NCBI GenBank assembly: GCA_032229885.1 | Contig: JAVYAJ010000286.1 | Span: 1-11,844 of the forward strand | Length of the DNA stretch: 11,844 nucleotides | From: Anammoximicrobium sp032229885 | GTDB taxonomy: Bacteria > Planctomycetota > Planctomycetia > Pirellulales > Pirellulaceae | Direction of reading: 5' to 3' | The notes under the pieces: model-generated | What the model was told of the DNA's origin: nothing | What the model saw: the letters and a program-made list of their open reading frames with translations, nothing else | Databases searched by the model: none | In this document: positions 5,907-11,844 of the stretch, in pieces | Layout: every line of letters begins with the position of its first letter | Position numbering within the stretch: the first letter of the stretch is position 1 | Program-made: the position numbers and the translations under genes

Positions 5907-8900
5907 TCAGGTGATTTCGGCGTGGTAGGCCTGCAGGCTCTTGACGTGTCCGCGACCCTCGCGAAACGCGGCAATCCCCTTGGCGGCGGCGCGGGCCGCG
6001 GCCAGGGTCGTGATGTAGGGAACGTTGTGTTTGATCGCCGTGGTGCGAATATAGGCGTCGTCGGCTTGGCCGATCTTGCCTCGTGGCGTGTTGATGACGA
6101 GCTGGATCTCGCCGTTGACGAGCGCGTCGGTGATCGTGGGCCGTCCCTCGCGGAGCTTCAAGATCGGTTCCGCCTCGAGGCCGTTGGCGGTCAACAGCGC
6201 GTGCGTGCCCTGTGTGGCCCGGATGCGGAACCCGAGTTCCGCAAAGCGGCGGGCGACGGTCAGCACCTCGGGTTTGTCGCGATCCGCAACCGTGATCAAC
6301 ACTGTTCCTTCGAGCGGCAACACGGGCTGGGCGGCCTCTTCGGCCTTGTAGAACGCCAGGCCGAACGAGTCGGCCATGCCGAGCACCTCGCCGGTCGAAC
6401 GCATTTCGGGGCTGAGCACCGGATCGACCCCGTGGTACATATTGAACGGGAACACGGCCTCTTTGACGCCGTAATGCGGGATCCGACGGGTCTGCAAGTT
6501 CAAGTCTTCAATTCGCTTGCCCAGCATGATCTGTGTCGCCAGGCGAGCCATGGGGACATTGCGCACCTTGGACACCAGCGGCACGGTCCGCGAGGCCCGC
6601 GGGTTGGCTTCGAGGACGTACACGACGTCTCTGAAGATCGCGTACTGGACGTTGATCAAACCGACGACGTTCAGCTCGAAAGCGATCCGCCGCGTATAGT
6701 CGCGAATGGTCTCCAAGTGTTTTTCGGCGATGCTGACCGGAGGGATGACGCACGCTGAATCACCGGAGTGGATTCCGGCCAGCTCGATGTGTTCCATCAC
6801 GGCCGGCACGAACGCATCGCGGCCATCGCAGATCGCATCGGCTTCGGCTTCGATGGCATTTTCGAGAAACGTCTCGATCAGAATCGGCCGCTCGGGCGAG
6901 ACATCGACGGCTGCCATCACGTAGCGTTCGAGCATCTGCTGGTCGTGCACGATCTCCATCGCCCGCCCGCCCAGCACGAACGACGGGCGGACGATCAGTG
7001 GATACCCGATTTCGCGGGCGATGGCCACCGCTTCATCCAAATTGCTGGCCATCCCAGAACGCGGCTCGGGAATCTCGAGCTTGCGCATCATCTGGCGGAA
7101 CCGATCGCGATCTTCGGCCAGATCGATGGCGTCGGGCGAAGTCCCCAGGATCGGCACGCCCGCCGCGGCCAACTCGTTCGCGATGTTCAGCGGCGTCTGG
7201 CCGCCGAACTGGACGATGACTCCGTCCGGACGCTCGACATCGCAAATCGCCAGGATATCCTCGACGGTCAGCGGCTCGAAGTACAACTTGTCGGCCGTGT
7301 CGTAGTCCGTCGAGACGGTCTCTGGGTTGCAGTTGACCATGATCGCTTCCAGGCCTTCGTCGCGGATCGCGAACGCGGCATGGACGCAGCAGTAGTCGAA
7401 CTCGATGCCCTGTCCGATGCGGTTGGGACCGCCGCCCAGGACCATGATTTTTCGCCGCGTCGAGACCGGCGGTGCGCCGGGCGCCTGGTAGCTGCTGTAA
7501 TAGTACGCCGCGTCCTCGACGCCGCTGACTCGCACCGGATGAAAGCCGGGCGTGAGGCCGAGCGTCTTTCGCCGGGCGCGGATGTCGGCCTCGGCGATTC
7601 CCAGCAACCCCGCCAAATAGCGGTCGGAGAAACCATCGCGTTTGGCGCGAGCGAGCAGATCATCGGGCAGCGGCTGGCCTCGGAAGCGGAGGATCTCCTC
7701 TTCCAACTCGACCAGTTCGCGCATCTGTTGGATGAACCATGATTTGATGTGGGTTCGCTCGGCCAGCGTCTGGACATCGGCGCCTTGGCGAAGCGCTTCG
7801 TACATCTGAAACTGGCGCTCGCTAGTAGGTTGACTCAACATCCCCAACAGTTCGTCCAACGAACGGTGCGCAAAGTCCTTGGCGCCGCCCAAGCCGTGCC
7901 GGCCGATCTCCACCGAGCGGATCGCCTTCTGGAGAGACTCCTTGTACGTCTTCCCGATGCTCATCACCTCGCCGACGGCCAGCATCTGTGTGCCGAGACG
8001 ATCCGACAGATCGGAGAATTTCTCGAACGCCCACCGGCAGAACTTGACGACGACGTGATCGCCCGAAGGCGCATATTTGTCCAGTGTCCCTTCGCGCCAG
8101 TAGGGGATCTCGTCCAGGCTCAGGCCGCCGGCCAGCAGGGCGGAGACAAAGGCGATCGGAAAGCCGGTGGCTTTCGAGGCCAGCGCCGACGAACGCGACG
8201 TTCGCGGATTGATCTCGATCACCAGCACCCGTCCGGTGCGCGGATCGTGCGCGAACTGGATATTGGTGCCGCCGATCACGCCAATCGATTCCACGATGGC
8301 ATACGAATACGCTTGCAGCCGTTGCTGGAGCTCGGACGAGATCGTCAGCATCGGCGCGACGCAGAACGAATCTCCCGTATGCACGCCCACGGCGTCCACG
8401 TTTTCGATAAAGCACACGGTGACCAACTGGTTTTTGGCGTCTCGGACGACCTCGACCTCCAGCTCTTCCCAGCCCTCGATCGATTCCTCGATCAACACCT
8501 GCTGGATCACGCTGGCCGCCAACCCACGGCGCACGACCGTGCGCAGCTCTTCCATGTTGTAGACCAAGCCGCCGCCTGCGCCGCCCATCGTGTACGCAGG
8601 CCGCACGACCGCCGGCAGCCCGATCCGCTGGATGATTCGCTCGGCCTGCTCCATGCTGTGCGCAGTCTCGCTGCGCGGCAGTTCGATCCCCAGCCGTGTC
8701 ATCGTATCTTTGAAGATCTGGCGATCCTCGCCGCGCTGGATGGCGTCCAGCGGCACGCCGATCACCTGGACGTCGAACTCGTCCAGAACCCCCCGTTTGG
8801 CCAGCGCCGACGATAGGTTCAGGCCGGTCTGGCCGCCCAGATTCGGGAGCAGCGCGTCGGGGCGCTCGCGTTCGATGATCTCGGCCATCCGCTCGACGTT

Positions 8901-9107
8901 CAACGGCTCGATATAAGTCGCGTCCGCGATGCTCGGGTCCGTCATGATCGTGGCCGGGTTGCTGTTGGCCAGGACGATCTCGTAGCCCAGGCGGCGCAGC
9001 GCTTTGCAAGCTTGTGTGCCCGAATAATCGAACTCGCACGCCTGGCCGATCACGATTGGGCCAGAGCCGATGATCATTACTTTGCGGATATCGGTGCGTT
9101 TTGGCAC
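5907..9107 (-). CDS. carB: Carbamoyl-phosphate synthase large subunit
   Basis: It makes carbamoyl phosphate from bicarbonate, ammonia and two ATP in the cytoplasm, feeding pyrimidine and arginine synthesis. The 1066-residue length is close to the roughly 1070 usual in bacteria. The first half has IGSGPIVIGQACEFDYSG (13-30), the ATP-grasp domain (about 130-340) with ENVDAVGVHTGDS (235-247) and EINPRTSRSSALASKATG (298-315), and an oligomerisation region (about 410-550). The second half repeats the fold from LGGGPNRIGQGIEFDY (557-572), with EHIELAGIHSGDS (772-784) and EANPRASRTVPLVSK (833-847). An MGS-like allosteric domain closes the protein (about 932-1066). Both synthetase halves look intact. 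The start is GTG, with AGGA (9117-9120) 9 bases upstream. It is the last gene of the hisF run, 60 bp after the GMP synthase subunit. The partner glutaminase CarA, usually adjacent, is absent from the window. Confidence 0.98.
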   Translation of the reverse strand: MPKRTDIRKVMIIGSGPIVIGQACEFDYSGTQACKALRRLGYEIVLANSNPATIMTDPSIADATYIEPLNVERMAEIIERERPDALLPNLGGQTGLNLSSALAKRGVLDEFDVQVIGVPLDAIQRGEDRQIFKDTMTRLGIELPRSETAHSMEQAERIIQRIGLPAVVRPAYTMGGAGGGLVYNMEELRTVVRRGLAASVIQQVLIEESIEGWEELEVEVVRDAKNQLVTVCFIENVDAVGVHTGDSFCVAPMLTISSELQQRLQAYSYAIVESIGVIGGTNIQFAHDPRTGRVLVIEINPRTSRSSALASKATGFPIAFVSALLAGGLSLDEIPYWREGTLDKYAPSGDHVVVKFCRWAFEKFSDLSDRLGTQMLAVGEVMSIGKTYKESLQKAIRSVEIGRHGLGGAKDFAHRSLDELLGMLSQPTSERQFQMYEALRQGADVQTLAERTHIKSWFIQQMRELVELEEEILRFRGQPLPDDLLARAKRDGFSDRYLAGLLGIAEADIRARRKTLGLTPGFHPVRVSGVEDAAYYYSSYQAPGAPPVSTRRKIMVLGGGPNRIGQGIEFDYCCVHAAFAIRDEGLEAIMVNCNPETVSTDYDTADKLYFEPLTVEDILAICDVERPDGVIVQFGGQTPLNIANELAAAGVPILGTSPDAIDLAEDRDRFRQMMRKLEIPEPRSGMASNLDEAVAIAREIGYPLIVRPSFVLGGRAMEIVHDQQMLERYVMAAVDVSPERPILIETFLENAIEAEADAICDGRDAFVPAVMEHIELAGIHSGDSACVIPPVSIAEKHLETIRDYTRRIAFELNVVGLINVQYAIFRDVVYVLEANPRASRTVPLVSKVRNVPMARLATQIMLGKRIEDLNLQTRRIPHYGVKEAVFPFNMYHGVDPVLSPEMRSTGEVLGMADSFGLAFYKAEEAAQPVLPLEGTVLITVADRDKPEVLTVARRFAELGFRIRATQGTHALLTANGLEAEPILKLREGRPTITDALVNGEIQLVINTPRGKIGQADDAYIRTTAIKHNVPYITTLAAARAAAKGIAAFREGRGHVKSLQAYHAEIT

Positions 9108-9167
9108 GGTTGGAATTCCTTTGGCTGAGCGACTCGACGCGCAAGAATCGAGTCGGACAGATTCGGG

Positions 9168-10100
9168 CTATATGTACTCGATGGCGCCTGGCGGCTTGGG
9201 CGTCAGGTCGTACACGCAACGATTGACGCCCGGGATCGCCGTGATCCGCTCGCAGATCCGCGACAACACGCTCCACGGCAATTCGACCGCCGTCGCCGTG
9301 CGTCCATCGTGGCTGGCGACACACCGGACGACGATGATGTCGCCGAACTCGCGCTGTTCGTCGCGGAGCCCGGTGGCCTTGTCTTGCAGCAGGACGGCCA
9401 GGTACTGGAAAGCATTGGCGCCCGCCAATTCCTCTTCCACGACGACCGTTGCCGCGCGAACCGTCGCCAGACGCTCGGGCGTGACCTCGCCGACGATCCG
9501 CGCCGCCAGTCCGGGCCCCGGGAACGGGATCCGAGCGGCGAGTTCGGCCGGCAATCCCAGGAGCCGGGCGACCGCGCGGACGCCGTCTTTGCGGAGCGTC
9601 GCCAACGGCTCGAGCACTTGATATCCGTAGGCCTGCTCGGGGTCGATGCCGAGCTGGCTGAGGATGTTGTGCTGGCGTTTGATGCCGGCCACCGTCTCTT
9701 CGATGTCGGTCAAGATGGTGCCATGCAACAGAAATCGCGCCCCTGTTTCGCGGACCAGCCGGCCGAACACCTCGCGATAGAACGTCGTTGTGATCGCCTG
9801 CCGTTTCTCCTCGGGATCCGTCAACCCCGCCAGCGCGGCCATGAACTCGCGCGTCGCGTCGATTCGCTGGACCGGAATCCCCAGCTCGGCGAACAACCGT
9901 ACGATCCGTTCCGGCTCGTCCTGCCGCATCAGCGAGTTGTCGACCAACACCGTCCGCAACCGGTCGCCCAGCGCGCGATGGCCCAACAGCGTGACCACCG
10001 AACTGTCGACGCCCCCGCTCAGTGCATTGATCGCCAGACCCTCGCCGACCGTCGCGCGCACCGCGGCGACCTGCTGCTCGATAAAACCAGCGTAGTCCAT
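9168..10100 (-). CDS. Stand-alone GMP synthase ATP-pyrophosphatase subunit (GuaAb type)
   Basis: It is predicted to activate XMP with ATP and aminate it to GMP using ammonia. The 310-residue protein matches only the synthetase half of GuaA. It has the P-loop SGGVDSS (28-34), the core HGTILTDIEE (126-135), the XMP-site motif PFPGPGLAAR (192-201), and the dimerisation domain ending KPPGAIEYI (302-310). The amidotransferase domain (about 200 residues) that precedes this in ordinary bacterial GuaA is missing, and no partial copy lies upstream. Length and the C-terminal segment (QYLAVLLQDKATG, 232-244) recall the archaeal two-subunit enzyme. I chose the ATG at 10098-10100 because AGGAG (10109-10113) sits 8 bases upstream. 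A GTG at 10122-10124 overlaps the hisF stop as GTGA and is an alternative adding 8 residues. It lies between hisF and carB. It could instead be a divergent ammonia-dependent paralogue. Confidence 0.88.
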   Translation of the reverse strand: MDYAGFIEQQVAAVRATVGEGLAINALSGGVDSSVVTLLGHRALGDRLRTVLVDNSLMRQDEPERIVRLFAELGIPVQRIDATREFMAALAGLTDPEEKRQAITTTFYREVFGRLVRETGARFLLHGTILTDIEETVAGIKRQHNILSQLGIDPEQAYGYQVLEPLATLRKDGVRAVARLLGLPAELAARIPFPGPGLAARIVGEVTPERLATVRAATVVVEEELAGANAFQYLAVLLQDKATGLRDEQREFGDIIVVRCVASHDGRTATAVELPWSVLSRICERITAIPGVNRCVYDLTPKPPGAIEYI

Positions 10101-10120
10101 CTCGCATTCTCCTGTCGCGT

Positions 10121-10885
10121 TCACAACCTGACGGGGATTCCTTGGGACGCCAGGTACTCCTTCATCTGGCGGATCGTATATGTGCCAAAGTGGGCAATCG
10201 AAGCCACGAGCACCGCGTCGGCATGGCCATCGACAATGGCCTCGCGCAGATGTTCGAGCGCGCCGGCGCCTCCGGATGCGATCACGGGCACGCGCACAGC
10301 GTCAGCAATTGCCCGCGTCATCCCGATGTCGTAGCCACTCTGAACCCCGTCCGTGTCGACGCTGGTCGGCAGGATCGCGCCCGCGCCCAACTGTTCGGCC
10401 TGGCGAGCCCACGCCACGGCATCCAGTCCAGTGCCTTCGCCGCCGCCGCGAACGACGACCTCGAAGCCGGACGGCAGCACCGTGGATCGGCGGACGTCGA
10501 TCGCCACCGTGATTCGCTCCGAGCCGAACGCCTCGGACGCCTCGCCGATCAGTTCCGGGCGTCGCACCGCGGCCGTGTTGAGCGAGACCTTCGTCACGCC
10601 CACGTCCAACAGAGCCTGGATCTGGGCCACCGAGCCGATTCCACCGCCGACGGTCAGCGGGATCGCAATCCGCTGGACCGTCCGTTCGACCGCGGCCAGC
10701 AACGTCGGTCGAGACTCGACGCTGGCCGTGATATCCAGAAACACCAACTCGTCCGCTCCCGCGTCGCTATATGCGGCGCCGTTGTCGGCCGGATCGCCGA
10801 TGTCCTGCATATTGACAAAATTGACACCTTTGACAAGACGGCCGTCTTTGACGTCCAGACAGGGGATGATGCGCCGATAGCTCAT
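10121..10885 (-). CDS. hisF: Imidazole glycerol phosphate synthase cyclase subunit HisF
   Basis: It is the cyclase half of imidazole glycerol phosphate synthase. It uses ammonia channelled from HisH to turn PRFAR into IGP and AICAR in histidine synthesis. The 254-residue (beta/alpha)8 barrel has the general acid/base pair D11 (CLDVKDG) and D130 (AIDVRR). The phosphate-binding loops are VGGGIG (79-84) and ASGGAG (203-208), and GVNFV is at 20-24. Of the four ammonia-gate residues I recall from the Thermotoga enzyme, R5, E46 and K99 are present at the same numbers. The fourth, the Glu of GAGE, is Ala in GAGAILP (167-173), and the following loop has RGGGEGTG where most homologues have a GGR/K-type loop. 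The ATG start has only a weak ribosome site. The next gene begins 20 bp later, so the two are probably co-transcribed. HisH is not encoded here. Confidence 0.95.
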   Translation of the reverse strand: MSYRRIIPCLDVKDGRLVKGVNFVNMQDIGDPADNGAAYSDAGADELVFLDITASVESRPTLLAAVERTVQRIAIPLTVGGGIGSVAQIQALLDVGVTKVSLNTAAVRRPELIGEASEAFGSERITVAIDVRRSTVLPSGFEVVVRGGGEGTGLDAVAWARQAEQLGAGAILPTSVDTDGVQSGYDIGMTRAIADAVRVPVIASGGAGALEHLREAIVDGHADAVLVASIAHFGTYTIRQMKEYLASQGIPVRL

Positions 10886-11252
10886 ACAAAAACCGCTGCA
10901 AGATCAAGGGCATGGCGGAAGGTCGCTGCCCGGCGCCCTCGTGCGTTGTCCAATTTTGACTTTCGGGTGACGGCACTCGCCAGAGCGCGCGAACCGCGCG
11001 GCCGGACGACCGCGGCTGCCCCAATGTCTAGTCTTGACGATGCGCTAGGCCCAGGTCAACGGACCGACAAGATAGCTTAGCGAAGCATGGACAGTCCAGT
11101 ATGGCAGTCCAAACTTTTTTCGGAAACCAGCGTCCAGACGCCCGCCCGCTGCGGTAATTGCCGCTCATGCCGCATCTGGTCCGAAGAGAGAAAATGTCGC
11201 CCAAGGCCCGCGAGTGCTGGCGCCGCTGCGCTTGAAATGAGAGACGAAGTCA
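10886..11252. other. Upstream region of hisF, no clear gene
   Basis: The region carries no supported gene. It must hold the hisF promoter, but no good -35/-10 pair was found on the minus strand. An imperfect palindrome GCGGTAATTGCCGC lies at 11151-11164, and there is a T6 run at 11115-11120. Confidence 0.5.
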
Positions 11253-11408
11253 TTGAAAGTGACACGTGAGAAACATAAAAAGACGCAGTCAGAGATCGAG
11301 ACACTCAATGACGACATCTTGATCCGCACAGATAATACGGCTATTTTTAGCGTAGAGAAAGATCAATGGGAAATGTTGCCGCATGACTCGCTGGATGCAC
11401 GGGAATGA
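11253..11408 (+). CDS. Possible small protein, 51 residues, overlapping the zinc-ribbon gene
   Basis: An open frame begins at TTG 11253 (or GTG 11259) and ends at TGA 11406-11408, overlapping the next gene by 26 bases in another frame. The product would be Lys-rich at the start (TREKHKK) and then mixed (DILIRTDNTAIFSV, DQWEMLPHDSLDARE), a composition more protein-like than the Arg/Pro-rich chance frames elsewhere in the window. Against it are the lack of an ATG, the absence of a clear ribosome site, and third-position GC near 50 percent, which looks lower than in the neighbouring genes. It also covers the best promoter candidate for the next gene. I do not recognise a family. It may simply be an AT-rich promoter region that happens to lack stops. 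Confidence 0.25.
   Translation: MKVTREKHKKTQSEIETLNDDILIRTDNTAIFSVEKDQWEMLPHDSLDARE
11319..11347 (+). promoter_or_regulatory. Candidate promoter of the zinc-ribbon gene
   Basis: TTGATC (11319-11324), a 17-base spacer and TATTTT (11342-11347) make a reasonable sigma-70-type pair 35 bases before the start codon. An overlapping alternative uses ATGACG (11308-11313) and GATAAT (11331-11336), also spaced by 17. The patch is clearly AT-richer than its surroundings. It lies inside the doubtful small ORF at 11253-11408, and the two readings compete. Confidence 0.4.
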
Positions 11409-11715
11409 AGGTTCAGGCCGGAGACGCCGCGATGATCCGGACGATGGCCGTGGCGACGACTGGCGCGATACGGACGAGGACGAAGACTGGGAGGATGAAG
11501 GCTGGGAGGACAGCGAAGATGGATGGTCCAGCGATGGCGAAATGACCGAACCATGTCCGTACTGCGGCCACGAGATCTACGAGGGCTCGCCGCGCTGTCC
11601 GTCCTGCGGCCAGTACATCAGTTCCGAGGACGCGCCTCCGCGGCCCAAACCCTGGTGGTGGGGCGTCGGCGTTTTCGCCGGATTATACGCCGTTTATCGT
11701 TGGATCCTCGGCTGA
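11383..11715 (+). CDS. Acidic zinc-ribbon protein with C-terminal membrane segment
   Basis: The family is not assigned to a function. The 110-residue product has three clear parts. Residues 1-53 are highly charged and mostly acidic (runs of Asp, Glu, Trp and Gly such as DEDEDWEDEGWEDSED), probably disordered. Residues 58-76 form a double zinc knuckle, CPYC and CPSC separated by 11 residues, typical of a small zinc ribbon. The C-terminus (about 90-109) is a hydrophobic WWWGVGVFAGLYAVYRWIL segment, consistent with a tail-anchored membrane protein whose acidic part faces the cytoplasm. The ATG at 11383 has only a weak ribosome site (GGGAAA, 9 bases upstream); an in-frame ATG at 11395 is the alternative. 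Small zinc-ribbon membrane proteins of this kind are frequent and uncharacterised in planctomycetes. It is divergent from hisF. Confidence 0.75.
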   Translation: MTRWMHGNEGSGRRRRDDPDDGRGDDWRDTDEDEDWEDEGWEDSEDGWSSDGEMTEPCPYCGHEIYEGSPRCPSCGQYISSEDAPPRPKPWWWGVGVFAGLYAVYRWILG

Positions 11716-11768
11716 CGCCATCCTGCGCGGCGGACGCGGCGAAATGCGTTAGAGTCTTAGTTCGTATC

Positions 11769-11789
11769 ATGCGCGCACGGTGCGCGCAT
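11769..11789. repeat. Perfect inverted repeat after the zinc-ribbon gene
   Basis: ATGCGCGCAC (11769-11778) and GTGCGCGCAT (11780-11789) form a perfect 10-bp inverted repeat around one base, 53 bases past the stop codon. A T-run is lacking, so it is not a standard intrinsic terminator. It could be a Rho-independent-like hairpin or an operator for whatever follows the window. Confidence 0.7.
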
Positions 11790-11791
11790 CT

Positions 11792-11815
11792 TGTACAGTG
11801 GTGTGTACAGTACAC
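11792..11815. promoter_or_regulatory. Operator-like repeats TGTACAGT and GTGTAC-A-GTACAC
   Basis: TGTACAGT occurs twice, at 11792-11799 and 11804-11811, 12 bases apart. The second copy is embedded in a perfect 13-bp palindrome, GTGTAC-A-GTACAC (11803-11815). Clustered GTAC half-sites of this kind look like binding sites for a dimeric regulator, presumably for a gene beyond the right edge. The regulator is unknown. Confidence 0.4.
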
Positions 11816-11844
11816 GTGTGGGTTAGTGGCACGGGAATGGGTTA

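Noticed and set aside
5823..10107. Very long open frames antisense to or out of frame with carB and its upstream neighbour (for example 5823-6758 +, 7749-8816 +, 7822-10107 -)
   Set aside because: They are shadows of conserved genes in GC-rich DNA. Their products are Arg/Asp/His-rich, have no domains, and overlap carB and the GMP synthase gene completely.
9168..10885. HisF plus ATP-pyrophosphatase as a surface-sugar amidation pair (WbpG/HisF2 type)
   Set aside because: The second protein keeps GMP synthase signatures (PFPGPGL and KPPGAIEY at the C-terminus), and HisF keeps the standard IPCLDVKDGRLVKGVNFV start and both catalytic aspartates.

Overview
This is a GC-rich bacterial window. The gene content points to a planctomycete, probably of the Pirellula/Blastopirellula type. 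The pointers are a Tat-exported Gfo/Idh/MocA oxidoreductase, a second Tat-leader protein of unknown function, a secreted PmoA-like (DUF6807) protein, a lone Flp pilin with the SEDGATAVEYAVM signature, and a small acidic zinc-ribbon membrane protein. This placement rests on family knowledge and was not tested by a search.

Layout. Positions 1-52 hold a heptanucleotide tandem repeat. A Tat-exported oxidoreductase (240-1643, +) runs toward a Tat-leader hypothetical protein (1847-2671, -). About 500 bp with no recognisable gene follows. Next, on the minus strand, is a compact pilin unit. Read in the direction of transcription it has a possible promoter near 3800, a GEMM-I cyclic-di-GMP riboswitch aptamer (3572-3650), a terminator-like hairpin with a seven-T run (3489-3522), the Flp pilin gene (3252-3425) and a strong intrinsic terminator (about 3170-3210). 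Further on is a secreted PmoA-like protein (4035-5537, -).

A three-gene minus-strand run follows: hisF (10121-10885), a stand-alone GMP synthase ATP-pyrophosphatase subunit (9168-10100) and carB (5907-9107). The gaps are 20 and 60 bp, so co-transcription is likely. All three proteins are ammonia-accepting synthase subunits that normally work with a glutaminase partner (HisH, the GuaA amidotransferase, CarA), and no glutaminase is encoded in the window. The run links histidine, purine and pyrimidine/arginine synthesis.

After a roughly 500 bp upstream region, the right edge has a possible 51-residue small ORF, the zinc-ribbon membrane protein (11383-11715, +), and an operator-like cluster of inverted and direct repeats (11769-11815).

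The most notable item is the c-di-GMP riboswitch ahead of a lone Flp pilin. It implies direct second-messenger control of pilus subunit synthesis. The glutaminase-free HisF/GMPS/CarB run is the second.
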